Shown here one piece after another: positions 7,798 through 16,897 of a stretch of DNA of 64,000 bases. The stretch is taken from NCBI RefSeq assembly GCF_025397915.1, contig NZ_JALIDZ010000011.1:1-64000 (forward strand), given 5' to 3'. A model generated the notes under the pieces. The model ran no database searches and was not told where the DNA came from. It saw nothing but the letters and a program-made list of their open reading frames with translations. The stretch's first letter is position 1, and every line of letters begins with the position of its first letter. Position numbers and translations under genes: made by a program. This DNA comes from Microbaculum marinisediminis (lineage in GTDB: Bacteria > Pseudomonadota > Alphaproteobacteria > Rhizobiales > Tepidamorphaceae).

Positions 7798-8940
7798 ATG
7801 AAATTCAAACTGGGAAGTGCAGTCTTCACCCTGGCCGCTTGCCTCGCGATTTCGCCGGCCGCCGCCGAAGGCCTGAAAGTCGGAATCACCGGGACCTTCA
7901 CCGGTCCGAACGCGACCAACGGCATCCCCTACAGAAACGCCATCGAGACGTTCCCGGATACGATCGGCGGCATGCCGGTCGAATGGATCGTGCTCGATGA
8001 CGGCACCGACCCGACGACCGCGACGAAGAACGCCCGCAAGTTCGTCGACGAGGACAAAGTCGACGTCCTTCTGGGCTCGACCTCCAGCGTGACGTCCGCC
8101 GCGATCGTCGACGTCGCCAACGAGGCGCAGACGCCGATGATCGCCCTCGCCCCGATCCGGATTCCCGACGACAAGCGGGCCTGGGTCTTCAACCTCGCCC
8201 AGCCGGTGCCGATCATGGTCTCGGCGATCATCGAGGACATGAACAAGAAGGACCTGAAGACCATCGCCTTCATCGGCTACGCCGATGGCTGGGGTGATCT
8301 GAACTGGACCGCCCTGGAACAGGTCGCGGCCGACAACGGCATCGAGGTGATCGGCGGCGAACGCTTCAACCGCACCGACACGTCCGTCACCGCCCAGGTC
8401 CTGAAGACCATCGCCGCGGCGCCCGACGCCGTCTTCATCGGCGCTTCCGGCACCGCGGCCGCGCTGCCCCACGTGACCCTGCGCGACCAGGGCTTCGAAG
8501 GGCCGATCTACCACACGCACGGAACGGTGACGAAGAAGTTCATCGAAGCCGCCGGCCCCGCGGCCGAGGGCGCGCTCATGCCCACCGGCCCGATGGTCGC
8601 GGCGAACGACCTGCCCGATGCCAACCCGATCAAGGCCGTCTCGCTCGACTTCATCTCGACCTATGAAGGCAAGTGGGGCGAGGGCTCGGCGAACCCGCTG
8701 GGCGGGTATGCCTGGGACGCCATGCTGCTGGTCGGCGCCGCCGCCAAGGTAGCCGCGGAAACAGCCGAGCCGGGCACCCCGGAGTTCCGCACGGCGATGC
8801 GCGACGCCCTGCAGAGCGGAGCCGAGGTCGCCGGAACGAACGCGATCTACACGTTCACCGAAACCGACCACTACGGCGTAGACGAGCGCGCGCGCGTCCT
8901 CGTCGAGGTCAAGGGCGACGGTTTCCGCCTGGCGGAATAG
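7798..8940 (+). CDS. ABC transporter substrate-binding protein, Leu/Ile/Val family
   Basis: 380-residue periplasmic binding protein of type I fold. The start is ATG 7798 with ribosome site AGAGGGA; the N-terminus MKFKLGSAVFTLAACLA is a Sec signal peptide, probably cleaved after SPAAA. The mature part opens LKVGITGTFTGPNATNG, typical of Peripla_BP_6 proteins that bind amino acids, amides, aromatic acids or short acids. It follows the MarR gene by 59 bases and is followed by a large hairpin and then the permease genes. The ligand is unknown, but operon context suggests a carboxylic acid destined for CoA activation. Confidence 0.9.
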   Translation: MKFKLGSAVFTLAACLAISPAAAEGLKVGITGTFTGPNATNGIPYRNAIETFPDTIGGMPVEWIVLDDGTDPTTATKNARKFVDEDKVDVLLGSTSSVTSAAIVDVANEAQTPMIALAPIRIPDDKRAWVFNLAQPVPIMVSAIIEDMNKKDLKTIAFIGYADGWGDLNWTALEQVAADNGIEVIGGERFNRTDTSVTAQVLKTIAAAPDAVFIGASGTAAALPHVTLRDQGFEGPIYHTHGTVTKKFIEAAGPAAEGALMPTGPMVAANDLPDANPIKAVSLDFISTYEGKWGEGSANPLGGYAWDAMLLVGAAAKVAAETAEPGTPEFRTAMRDALQSGAEVAGTNAIYTFTETDHYGVDERARVLVEVKGDGFRLAE

Positions 8941-8956
8941 CCGGACACGGTCCGCA

Positions 8957-9004
8957 CCGGGCGCGACCGCCGGTTTCCGGAAACGGAACGGCGGCCGCGC
9001 CCGG
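8957..9004 (+). promoter_or_regulatory. Intercistronic hairpin after a binding-protein gene
   Basis: Arms at 8957-8972 and 8989-9004 are 16 bases long and complementary except for one position; the loop contains the palindrome GTTTCCGGAAAC. There is no T run, so this is more likely an RNA stabiliser or partial attenuator than a full terminator. It would favour high binding-protein levels over the downstream membrane subunits. Confidence 0.55.
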
Positions 9005-9056
9005 GGCGCCGGTCCCGCGATCGATCCCTGAAAACCGAACCCGAGGCCCGCGGCCG

Positions 9057-10100
9057 ATGAACTCGAACATTGCCCTGCTGCTTGCGCAGGACGGACTGAC
9101 GAACGGGCTCGTCTATGCCCTGATGGCCTTGTCCATCCTCTTGGTCTTCGTCGTCACCCGCGTCCTCTGGGTCCCCGCCGGCGACTTCCTCATGCTCGGC
9201 GCGCTGTCGCTCGCGCTGTTCCAGCAGGGCGTGGTTCCCGGCACGGTGTGGCTTACCGGCTGTCTCGGCCTCCTTTGCGCGCTGGTGGAAGGCTGGCGCG
9301 CGTGGCGGCGCGGCAATGCCAGGGGACTGCCGGCGACGCTGCTGCTGTCTCTTGGAATTCCATTGGTTGCCGGGGCGCTGTCGCTCTGGCTGGCGCCGAT
9401 GAAGCCGCCGCTTCCCGTCCAGATCGCGCTCGTGATCGGACTGGTCGCGCCGATCGGCTACATCGTCTACCGCGTGGTATTTCAGCCCCTGGCCGACCGG
9501 CCGACGCTTACCTTGATGTTCGTGGCCGTCGCGGTGCATTACGCGCTCACCGGGCTCGGCCTGATCTTCTTCGGGTCGGAAGGCTTTCGCACGCCGCCAT
9601 TCATTCCCGGGCGCATCGACATCGGCGTGACGCGGGTCTCCTGGCAGCTCATGCTGGTCTTCGCCGCCTCGGCCGTTCTGATGCTCGCGCTCTGGCACTT
9701 CTTCGGCCGCTCGCTGTGGGGCAAGGCCCTGCGCGCAACCGCCGTGAACCGCTTCGGCGCCCGGCTCGTCGGCATCCGCACCAATTCCACCGGGGCGCTG
9801 GCCTTCACGCTTGCCGCGGCCATCGGCGCGTTCTCGGGCGTTCTGATCGGTCCGGTCACGACGCTCTACTACGACTCGGGGTTCCTCGTTTCGCTGAAGG
9901 GCTTCGTCGGCGCGGTGATCGGCGGCCTCGCGAGTTTTCCGCTGGCCGTTCTCGGCGCGGTGCTCGTCGGCCTGGTGGAGAGCTTTGCCGCCTTCTATGC
10001 ATCGCCGTTCAAGGAAGCGATCGTCTTCGGCCTGCTCATCCCCTTCCTGCTTTGGCGATCGGCCACGCAGCCGCGCCGTCATGAGGACGAAGAGCATTGA
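9057..10100 (+). CDS. Branched-chain amino-acid-type ABC permease (LivH)
   Basis: 347-residue integral membrane protein, with MNSNIALLLAQDGLTNGLVYALMALSI at the N-terminus matching LivH (the 'DGLxxGxxYALxALG' start of the family; only the first 20 or so residues are needed to see it). Around eight hydrophobic segments follow, with a conserved-looking FTLAAAIGAFSGVLIGP and the GFVGAVIGGLASFPLAVLGA loop near residue 285. ATG 9057 is chosen because the upstream in-frame extension is not LivH-like. The next gene begins on a TTG that overlaps this stop. It pairs with the LivM half of the fused protein at 10097-11902. Confidence 0.88.
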   Translation: MNSNIALLLAQDGLTNGLVYALMALSILLVFVVTRVLWVPAGDFLMLGALSLALFQQGVVPGTVWLTGCLGLLCALVEGWRAWRRGNARGLPATLLLSLGIPLVAGALSLWLAPMKPPLPVQIALVIGLVAPIGYIVYRVVFQPLADRPTLTLMFVAVAVHYALTGLGLIFFGSEGFRTPPFIPGRIDIGVTRVSWQLMLVFAASAVLMLALWHFFGRSLWGKALRATAVNRFGARLVGIRTNSTGALAFTLAAAIGAFSGVLIGPVTTLYYDSGFLVSLKGFVGAVIGGLASFPLAVLGAVLVGLVESFAAFYASPFKEAIVFGLLIPFLLWRSATQPRRHEDEEH

Positions 10101-11902
10101 GCCCGCGCCGCCTCTTCATCGCCGGCGCCGTCGCCCTGTTCGCGCTCGCGCCGTTCGTACTGCCGATCGGCTACGTGACGCCGCTCACCTATATCGGCCT
10201 GTCGGCCCTCGTTTGTATCGGCCTGGTGCTGATGACGGGCGTCGCGGCGATGACGTCCTTCGGGCAGGCCGCGTTCTGCGGCGTTGCCGCCTATTCGACC
10301 GCGGTGCTCACGACGCAGTACGGCTGGTCGGTATTCGCGACCCTGCCCGTCGCCCTCGCGGTGACGGTGCTGTTCGCCGTCGCGCTCGGCGCGCTGACCG
10401 TGCGCCTCGCCGGTCACTACCTCGTTCTCGGCACGCTCGCCTGGGGGATCGCGCTCTTCTACCTGTTCGCCAACATCCCGGTTCTCGGCGGGTTCAACGG
10501 GATCACCGACATCCCACCGGTCTCGATCGGCGAGGCCGCGCTGACCGACCCGCGCGACTTCTACCTGCTCATCTGGGGCCTCGTCGGCCTGGCGATGCTC
10601 GCGGTGACCAACCTGCTCGACAGCCGCATCGGCCGGGCGATGCGCAGCCTCCCCTCGGAGGTGCTGGCGGAGAGCTTCGGCGTGTCGACCGCGCGGCTCA
10701 AGCTGATCGTCTTCGTGCTCGCCGCATTCCTGGCCGGCCTGTCGGGCTGGCTGCAGGCCCACTACGTCCGGGTCGTCAATCCGTCGCCCTTCGGGGTCAA
10801 CGCGTCGATCGACTACCTGTTCATGGCGGTGATCGGCGGCACCGGCAACCTGGGCGGCGCGATCCTGGGTCCGGCGGTCTTCGAGACCGTGCGGACATGG
10901 TTGCGCGAATGGCTTCCGCTCCTGACCGGCAGGACGGGCAGCTACGAGATCACCGCCTTCGGTCTCCTGGTGATCATCCTGATCCAGGGCGCCCCCGCCG
11001 GGCTGATGTCGTTTGTCTCGCGGTTTCTGCCATCGAAGCAGCCCGTGAAGGCGCCGGCTTCGGCGCCGGCCCTGCCCCGGCGCCCGCTTCCCGAGCGCGG
11101 CACGCCCCTGCTCGAGGTCGATTGCGTGTCCAAGGTCTTCGGCGGCCTGCGTGCGGTCGATGACGTCTCCTTCGACATGAAGGCGGGAGAGATACTCGGC
11201 CTCATCGGCCCCAACGGCGCCGGCAAGAGCACCCTGTTCAACCTGCTGACCGGTGTCGCGTCGCTGACCTCCGGAACCGTCCGGTTCATGGGCACCAGGA
11301 TCGAGACGCTGGCGCAGAGGGACATCGCCGCCCTCGGCGTGGGACGGACGTTTCAGCACGTCCAGCTTCGCCCGCAGATGAGCGCGCTCGAGAACGCCGC
11401 CTTCGGCGCGAACCTCCGCGGGTCCGCCGGCGTCTTCGCCGCCATGGCTCGCGCCGACCGGGCGGAGGAGGCGCAGATCCTGCGCGTCGCCCAGGATCAG
11501 CTTGAGCGCGTCGGGCTGGGGCACCTCGCCGACGTCGAGGCCGGCAATCTTGCGCTGGGACAACAGCGCGTCCTCGAGATCGCCAGGGCGCTCGCCTTCG
11601 ATCCGGCGCTGCTTCTGCTCGACGAACCAGCCGCGGGCCTGCGCCATCAGGAAAAGCAGGATCTCGCGGCCCTTCTGTCCGACCTGCGCGAGCAGGGACT
11701 GTCGATCCTGCTGGTCGAGCACGACATGGATTTCGTGATGAATCTGGTCGACCGCCTCGTCGTGGTCGACTTCGGCGTCAAGATCGCTGAGGGCGATCCC
11801 GCGTCGGTGCGCGCGAACCCACGGGTGATCGAGGCCTATCTCGGCGGCGTCGACGACCCGATCGATGGGCCCCTAGACGGGCTCGCGGAGGTGCGCCCAT
11901 GA
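10097..11902 (+). CDS. LivM permease fused to LivG ATPase
   Basis: 601 residues. Residues 1 to about 310 are a LivM-type permease (LVLMTGVAAMTSFGQAAFCG near 45, then further helices to AGLMSFVS). After a Pro/Ala-rich linker (KAPASAPALPRRPLP), residues from about 335 form a LivG-type ATPase: Walker A GPNGAGKST near 373, a degenerate signature LALGQQRVLE, Walker B LLLLDEPAAGL, and the H-loop VEHDMDF. Translation starts on TTG 10097, whose last two bases are shared with the LivH stop. Separate livM and livG genes are the norm, so this is a natural fusion. It ends in a 4-base overlap with the livF-type gene. Confidence 0.88.
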   Translation: MSPRRLFIAGAVALFALAPFVLPIGYVTPLTYIGLSALVCIGLVLMTGVAAMTSFGQAAFCGVAAYSTAVLTTQYGWSVFATLPVALAVTVLFAVALGALTVRLAGHYLVLGTLAWGIALFYLFANIPVLGGFNGITDIPPVSIGEAALTDPRDFYLLIWGLVGLAMLAVTNLLDSRIGRAMRSLPSEVLAESFGVSTARLKLIVFVLAAFLAGLSGWLQAHYVRVVNPSPFGVNASIDYLFMAVIGGTGNLGGAILGPAVFETVRTWLREWLPLLTGRTGSYEITAFGLLVIILIQGAPAGLMSFVSRFLPSKQPVKAPASAPALPRRPLPERGTPLLEVDCVSKVFGGLRAVDDVSFDMKAGEILGLIGPNGAGKSTLFNLLTGVASLTSGTVRFMGTRIETLAQRDIAALGVGRTFQHVQLRPQMSALENAAFGANLRGSAGVFAAMARADRAEEAQILRVAQDQLERVGLGHLADVEAGNLALGQQRVLEIARALAFDPALLLLDEPAAGLRHQEKQDLAALLSDLREQGLSILLVEHDMDFVMNLVDRLVVVDFGVKIAEGDPASVRANPRVIEAYLGGVDDPIDGPLDGLAEVRP

Positions 11903-12621
11903 CCGCCCTGCTCGAAGCGCGCGGCATCGGCGTCAACTACGGCAAGATCGTGGCGGTCTCCGATGTCTCCCTGTCCGTCGCCCCCGGCAGCATCGTCACG
12001 GCGATCGGCCCCAACGGCGCGGGAAAGTCGAGCCTGCTGCGCGCCCTCGTCGGCGCCCAGCCGAGCTCGGGAGAGATCCATTTCATGGGCGAACGGATCG
12101 ATCGCCTGCCCATGGAGGACCGCATCGAGATGGGCCTGGTCCTCGTACCCGAGGAACGCGCCCTGTTCTCCAGCATGAGCGTTCGCGACAATATCGAGCT
12201 CGGTGCCTTCGGCCGGCGCGGCGACGGATCGGCGGCGATCGATGCCGTGCGCAGGGAAATCTATGAGCTGTTCCCGCGCCTGAAGGAGCGCGCCGGGCAG
12301 GAAGCGGGAACCCTCTCTGGCGGCGAACGTCAGATGCTGGCGCTCGCCCGGGCGCTGATGGGCAAGCCGCGCCTGCTCATGCTCGACGAGCCGTCTCTGG
12401 GGCTCGCGCCGCGCATCGTGCGCGACATCTTCCGGATCATCATCGAACTCCGGCGCCGCGGTGTGTCACTGCTCGTCGTCGAGCAGAATGCCCGCGCAGC
12501 CCTGCAGGCCGCCGACCGCGGCTATGTCATAGAGCAAGGCAGGATCGCCATGGAGGGCGAGGCCGGGGCCCTGGCGAACGACGCCCGCGTTCTCGCGACC
12601 TATCTCGGCGGGCCGAAGTGA
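11899..12621 (+). CDS. Branched-chain amino-acid-type ABC ATPase (LivF)
   Basis: 240-residue cytoplasmic ATPase that completes the LIV importer with the LivG domain of the preceding fusion. Seen: Walker A GPNGAGKSS near residue 36, Q-loop region LVLVPEERALFSSMSV, signature LSGGERQMLALARALMG near 134, Walker B LLMLDEPSLGLAPR, and VVEQNARAALQAADRGYVIEQG at the end, all typical of LivF. ATG 11899 overlaps the preceding stop (ATGA). Last gene of the operon, converging on doeB. Confidence 0.9.
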   Translation: MTALLEARGIGVNYGKIVAVSDVSLSVAPGSIVTAIGPNGAGKSSLLRALVGAQPSSGEIHFMGERIDRLPMEDRIEMGLVLVPEERALFSSMSVRDNIELGAFGRRGDGSAAIDAVRREIYELFPRLKERAGQEAGTLSGGERQMLALARALMGKPRLLMLDEPSLGLAPRIVRDIFRIIIELRRRGVSLLVVEQNARAALQAADRGYVIEQGRIAMEGEAGALANDARVLATYLGGPK

Positions 12622-12672
12622 CCCGGAACAGCCGCCGCTGCCCCATCCCGCCGATCAGGTCCTGGAGTCGCC

Positions 12673-12695
12673 GGCCGACCTGACCGAGGTCGGCC
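12673..12695. terminator. Hairpin between convergent livF-type gene and doeB
   Basis: GGCCGACCT at 12673-12681 pairs perfectly with AGGTCGGCC at 12687-12695 around a 5-base loop. It lies in the 73-base gap between convergent operons and touches the doeB stop codon. It lacks a T run on either strand, so it is a weak bidirectional terminator candidate. Confidence 0.4.
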
Positions 12696-13699
12696 TATTC
12701 CACCACCGATGCGACCACCGCGAGGCAGTCGCCGGGCTTGATCAGGCCGGGAAAATGCCGCGCGGCCAGAAGGCCGGTGTTGCGCGACTGGACCACGACC
12801 GGCTCGCCGCCGACGTGATCCACCGGCCAGATCAGGGCCAGCGGATCGTCCTTGGCCACCGGATCTCCAAGGTCCACGAGGACTTCCAGGAGCCCGTTTC
12901 GTTCGCAGAAGTGGAAGCAGTCGCCGACCGTCGTGTCGATGTCGATGCTGGGTCCGATCTCCGGCTCGCCGTCCAGTATGCCGGCGTGCTTGAGGAGGTT
13001 GCGCACGCCGCGTCGCGCGATCCGGGCGGTACGGGCCGTCGCCGTTCCCCCGCCGCCGAGCTCGGTGGTGACGAAGGTCTTGCCCGCGTCCTCGACGACG
13101 GTGTCGTACATGCCGACCGCATCGATCTCGCGCAAGGTCATCGAATAGGGGGCGTTGAAGGCCTGCATCGCCGCGATGCAGGCGTCCTGCTGTACCGCCG
13201 AGTCGAGCAGATGCGCCGCCGCGAACGGCACGAAATCGAGCGTCTTCCCGCCGGAATGGTAATCGAGCACGATGTCGGCCAGCGGAACGAGCTGGTTGAG
13301 GAAGAAGTCGGCGATCTTCTCGGTCGGCGAGCCGTCGACCCGGCCGGGGAAGCAGCGGTTGAGATTGACGCCGTCGAGGGGAGAGGTGCGCCGCGCCGCG
13401 TGGAAGGCCGGCGTGTTCATGAACGGCACGATGATCACGCGCCCCCGGATCTCGGCCGGCTTGAGCTCGTGGGCGAGCGCCTGCAGCGCGATTGGGCCTT
13501 CGTATTCGTCGCCGTGGTTGGCGCCGGTCAGGAGCGCGGTCGGCCCGTCGCCGTTGCGGATGACGGCGATCGGGATCATCACCGAGCCCCAGGCCGACTC
13601 GTCGCGGCTGACGGGCAGGCGCAGGAACCCGAAATGGGCGCCGTCCCTGTCGAAGGGGATGGTCGGCACGATCGGGCTGGGACGCGGCGGCGCGCTCAT
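12695..13699 (-). CDS. doeB: N-alpha-acetyl-L-2,4-diaminobutyrate deacetylase (DoeB/EutE)
   Basis: Removes the acetyl group from N-alpha-acetyl-diaminobutyrate, the second step of ectoine breakdown. 334 residues, succinylglutamate desuccinylase/aspartoacylase (M14-like) fold. The Zn site is visible as TGANHGDEYEG near residue 56 (His and Glu ligands) and a distal His in VLDYHSGGK near 144; NLNRCFPG and a catalytic-type Glu in FVTTELGGGGT are also present. The C-terminal part has the beta-barrel region LLAARHFPGLIKPGDCLA. The ATG at 13699 shares its A with the last base of the doeA stop (TGATG). Assignment rests on the motifs and the unmistakable ectoine neighbourhood. Last gene of the minus-strand operon. 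Confidence 0.92.
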   Translation of the reverse strand: MSAPPRPSPIVPTIPFDRDGAHFGFLRLPVSRDESAWGSVMIPIAVIRNGDGPTALLTGANHGDEYEGPIALQALAHELKPAEIRGRVIIVPFMNTPAFHAARRTSPLDGVNLNRCFPGRVDGSPTEKIADFFLNQLVPLADIVLDYHSGGKTLDFVPFAAAHLLDSAVQQDACIAAMQAFNAPYSMTLREIDAVGMYDTVVEDAGKTFVTTELGGGGTATARTARIARRGVRNLLKHAGILDGEPEIGPSIDIDTTVGDCFHFCERNGLLEVLVDLGDPVAKDDPLALIWPVDHVGGEPVVVQSRNTGLLAARHFPGLIKPGDCLAVVASVVE

Positions 13700-14886
13700 C
13701 AGTCCTTCACCAGAAGCCTGCGCGGCACATTGGCCAGACACTCGGGTCCGTTCTCGCCGATCACGATGCTCTCCGTGATCTCGAGCCCCCAGTCGTCCAT
13801 CCAGAGGCCGGTCATGAAATGGAACGTCATGCCGGGTTCGAGCACCGTGCGGTCGCCGGAGCGAAGGCTCATGGTGCGCTCGCCCCAGTCGGGCGGATAG
13901 GACAGGCCGATCGGGTAGCCGGTGCGGTTGTCCTTGACGATACCGTGCGTCTCCAGAACACCGAAGAACGCGTTGGCGATGTCCTCGCAGACGTTGCTCG
14001 CCTTCGCCGCGTCCAGTCCGGCCTCCATGCCCTCCAGCACCGCCTTTTCGGCATCGAGAAAGGTCTGGCTCGGCTTGCCGAGGAAGATCGTACGAGACAG
14101 CGGACAGTGATAGCGGTGACAGACGCCGGCGACCTCGAAGAACGTGCCTTCGCCCGCCTGCATCGGCCTGTCGTCCCAGGTCAGGTGCGGCGCCGCGGCA
14201 TCGCTGCCCGACGGCAGCAGCGGCACGATCGCTGGATAGTCGCCGCCGACCCCGATCGCGGGATCGTAGCGCAGGCCCGCATCGTAGATCTCGGCCACGA
14301 GACTGCTCTTCGGTAAGCCCGGCTCGATTGTCTCGAAGATGCGCTGATGCATCCGCTCGACGAACCGGGCGGCCGTCCGCATGTAGTCGAGCTCCTGCGG
14401 GGACTTCACCGCGCGCTGCCAGTTGACGAGCGCCGTCACGTCGCAAAACCGGGCGTTGGGGAGCGTTTTCTGCAGCGTCGCGTAGGCGGCCGCGGTGAAC
14501 CAGTAATTGTCCATCTCGACGCCGATCGCGAGCCTGTCCCAGCCGCGGTCGGCGATCCGCGCGGCGAGATAGTCCATCGGGTGGCGCTCGGTCGACTGAA
14601 CGTAGTGGTCCGGATAGCCGATGATGTTCTCCGGTTTCATGAAGGTGGTTCTGAGCGCGCCATTGCCGTCCTGGCTGCGCCCGAACCAGACCGGCTCGCC
14701 ATCCATCGCCAGCACCACGCACTGGTGCACGTAGAAGGACCAGCCGTCGTAGCCGGTGAGCCAGGCCATGTTCGAAGGATCGGTGACGATGATGAGATCG
14801 ACACCGGCCACCTGCATCGCGGCGCGCGTCTTGGCGATCCGGGCCTCGTATTCCTGTCGCGTGAAATGAAGTCTCGGCGCCTGCAT
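13699..14886 (-). CDS. doeA: Ectoine hydrolase (DoeA/EutD)
   Basis: Opens the ectoine ring to N-alpha-acetyl-diaminobutyrate. 395 residues with the M24 creatinase/Xaa-Pro peptidase 'pita-bread' fold: an N-terminal creatinase-like domain (VDLIIVTDPSNMAWLTGYDG near 30-50) and a C-terminal catalytic domain with GVGGDYPAIVP, GEGTFFEVAGVCHRYHCPLS near 265 and the late EPGMTFHFMTG region. The full metal set of true peptidases is not retained, as usual for DoeA. The ribosome-site-like AGGAAACG/AGGACC lies before ATG 14886. Cotranscribed with eutC upstream (20-base gap) and doeB downstream. Confidence 0.93.
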   Translation of the reverse strand: MQAPRLHFTRQEYEARIAKTRAAMQVAGVDLIIVTDPSNMAWLTGYDGWSFYVHQCVVLAMDGEPVWFGRSQDGNGALRTTFMKPENIIGYPDHYVQSTERHPMDYLAARIADRGWDRLAIGVEMDNYWFTAAAYATLQKTLPNARFCDVTALVNWQRAVKSPQELDYMRTAARFVERMHQRIFETIEPGLPKSSLVAEIYDAGLRYDPAIGVGGDYPAIVPLLPSGSDAAAPHLTWDDRPMQAGEGTFFEVAGVCHRYHCPLSRTIFLGKPSQTFLDAEKAVLEGMEAGLDAAKASNVCEDIANAFFGVLETHGIVKDNRTGYPIGLSYPPDWGERTMSLRSGDRTVLEPGMTFHFMTGLWMDDWGLEITESIVIGENGPECLANVPRRLLVKD

Positions 14887-14906
14887 CGGTCCTGGCTCGT
14901 TTCCTG

Positions 14907-15899
14907 TCAGCTGGTGAAGTCGGTCCCGGCGCCGCGCGCGGCGGCGCGCTCGCGGGCCAGTGTGGCGATGGCGGTGTCCTGCACGCCGGTTCCCGTCAGG
15001 TCCGCGATCGTGATCTGGTCCGGGGCCGTGCGACCGGGAGCCTTTCCGGCGACAATGACGCCGAGTTCGGGGAATGCGGCATCGGCAGCCATCACGCCGG
15101 CGTCGATGGCGCTGCGCAGCTCGCCGAGGGAACGGGTCTGGCTCAGCCGGTCCGGCACATAGACGTCGGCGCGGCGCAGGCAGTCCGGTGCCAACTCGTT
15201 CTTTGTATGCTGGTCCGATCCCATGGCGGTCACGTGCTGGCCCGGATGCAACCAGTCGGCGCGCACGACGGGTGCCGTCGCCGGCGTCGTCGTCACCACG
15301 ATATCGGCGCCCGCGATCGCGCGCGCCGCGTCGGTTTCGGCCGTCACCGCGATGCCGAGCGCGCCGGTCATCGCCGCGGCCAGCGCCTCGGCCTTGCCGG
15401 CGTCACGGCCCCAGATCGTCGCGCGCTCGATCGGGCGCACCAGGGTGAGCGCCTGCAGCTGCAGCCGCGCCTGCATACCCGTACCGAAGATCGTGGCCCG
15501 ACGGGAGTCGGGGCGCGAAAGATGGCGGGCCGCCACCGCACCCGCCGCCGCCGTGCGCACGTCCGTGAGATAGCCATTGTCCAGCAACAGCGCCTCGACC
15601 TGGCCGGTGCGCGCGGAGAACAGGATCATCAGGCCCGTCGTCGACGGCAGGCCGATCTTCGGATTGTCGAAGAAGCCGGGCGACACCTTGAGGGCGAAAC
15701 TGTTGATGCCGGGAACGTAGGCCGTCTTCACGTCGACCTCGCCGTTGTGCTCCGTGATCGCCATCGACAGGATCGGCGGCATCACGACCCCGCCGCGCGC
15801 GAGCGCCCGGAACGCGTTTTCCACGCACCCGACCGCCGCGTCGTTGAGCGGCACGGCCGAGCGAAGCTCCGTTTCGGTGAGGATCCGGATCGTCGGCAT
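14907..15899 (-). CDS. eutC: Ectoine utilization protein EutC (ornithine cyclodeaminase family)
   Basis: 330-residue NAD(P)-binding protein of the ornithine cyclodeaminase/mu-crystallin family. Seen: the family core KVSPGFFDNPKIGLPSTTGL near 70-90, DNGYLTDVRTAAAGAVAARH near 105-125, the Rossmann start ATIFGTGMQARLQLQAL near 133, and TTPATAPVV plus HVTAMGSDQHTKNELAPD further on. In the known scheme EutABC convert 5-hydroxyectoine to ectoine, EutC acting as a reductase or dehydrogenase together with the dehydratase EutB. The start overlaps the eutB stop (TCAT on the plus strand), indicating tight coupling. Confidence 0.9.
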   Translation of the reverse strand: MPTIRILTETELRSAVPLNDAAVGCVENAFRALARGGVVMPPILSMAITEHNGEVDVKTAYVPGINSFALKVSPGFFDNPKIGLPSTTGLMILFSARTGQVEALLLDNGYLTDVRTAAAGAVAARHLSRPDSRRATIFGTGMQARLQLQALTLVRPIERATIWGRDAGKAEALAAAMTGALGIAVTAETDAARAIAGADIVVTTTPATAPVVRADWLHPGQHVTAMGSDQHTKNELAPDCLRRADVYVPDRLSQTRSLGELRSAIDAGVMAADAAFPELGVIVAGKAPGRTAPDQITIADLTGTGVQDTAIATLARERAAARGAGTDFTS

Positions 15900-16897
15900 C
15901 AGGCGGCCTCGTCGGCAACGTCGACCGTCTCGCCGGAAACGACCCGGTGATGCAGCGCCATGTCGATGTTGCCGCCGCTGAGCAGAAGCATCGTCGGTCC
16001 CTCAAGCGCGATCTTGCCGGCCAGCAGCGCGGCGACGCCCACGGCGCCGGAGCCTTCGACGATTTGGCGTTCCTGCCAGTAGCAATGATGGATCCCCAGG
16101 GCGATCTCCGCTTCGGTCAGCAGAACCACGTCGTCGACGAGAGCGCGCACCATCACGAAGGTATGCCGGTTGCCCAGCCCGATGCCGCCGCCCAGGCTGT
16201 CGGCGAGGGTCGGAAGCTCCCGGACTTCGACCGGTCGGCCGGCGGCAAGGCTCGCGTGCATCGCCGCGCCCCGCTCCATCGACACGCCGACGACCCGGAT
16301 GCCCGACTTCCGCGCCTTCAGGGCGGCGGCGACGCCGGAGATCAGTCCGCCGCCGGAAAGCGGCACCACGACGGTGTCGACCGCCGGCATGTCTTCCAGC
16401 ATTTCCAGCCCGAGCGTGCCCTGGCCGGCAATGACGCGGCGATCGTCGAACGGCGGGATCATGGTCATGCCCTCGGCCACGAGCCGGTCGACCGCCTGTT
16501 GCGCTTCATCCTGGCTGCGCCCGCCAATCAGCACGTCGGCGCCTTCGCCGCGGATCGCCGCGACCTTGTTCGCGGGAACCAGCTCCGACATGGCGATGAC
16601 GCAGCGCACGCCGGCCGCTGCCGCCGCTCTGGCAAGGCCACGGCCATGATTGCCGGTCGAAACACCGACAACCCCGGCCGCGCGTTCGGCGGGTGTGAGC
16701 GACAGCACCGCGTTGGTGGCGCCACGGAACTTGAAGCTGCCGCTGTGCTGGTGGTGCTCGAGCTTGAGCGTTACGGGCACGCCCGTCCGCCCGCTCAGAG
16801 AAGCCGACGGTTCGACCGGCGTGTGACGGATCGCGCCGGCGATTGTCCGCCGGGCGGCGACGATCTCGTCAACGCTGACAAAGGGATCCTCGCTCAT
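15899..16897 (-). CDS. eutB: Hydroxyectoine utilization dehydratase EutB (PLP)
   Basis: 332-residue fold type II PLP enzyme resembling threonine dehydratase, without a regulatory ACT domain. The Schiff-base lysine lies in HQHSGSFKFRGATNAVLS near residue 55, the Asn/phosphate region in VVGVSTGNHGRGLARAA, and the phosphate-binding glycine loop in VVPLSGGGLISGVAAAL near 185. Proposed role: dehydration of 5-hydroxyectoine as part of its conversion to ectoine. ATG 16897 overlaps the eutA stop by 4 bases, and its own stop overlaps eutC, so eutA-eutB-eutC are translationally coupled. Confidence 0.91.
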   Translation of the reverse strand: MSEDPFVSVDEIVAARRTIAGAIRHTPVEPSASLSGRTGVPVTLKLEHHQHSGSFKFRGATNAVLSLTPAERAAGVVGVSTGNHGRGLARAAAAAGVRCVIAMSELVPANKVAAIRGEGADVLIGGRSQDEAQQAVDRLVAEGMTMIPPFDDRRVIAGQGTLGLEMLEDMPAVDTVVVPLSGGGLISGVAAALKARKSGIRVVGVSMERGAAMHASLAAGRPVEVRELPTLADSLGGGIGLGNRHTFVMVRALVDDVVLLTEAEIALGIHHCYWQERQIVEGSGAVGVAALLAGKIALEGPTMLLLSGGNIDMALHHRVVSGETVDVADEAA

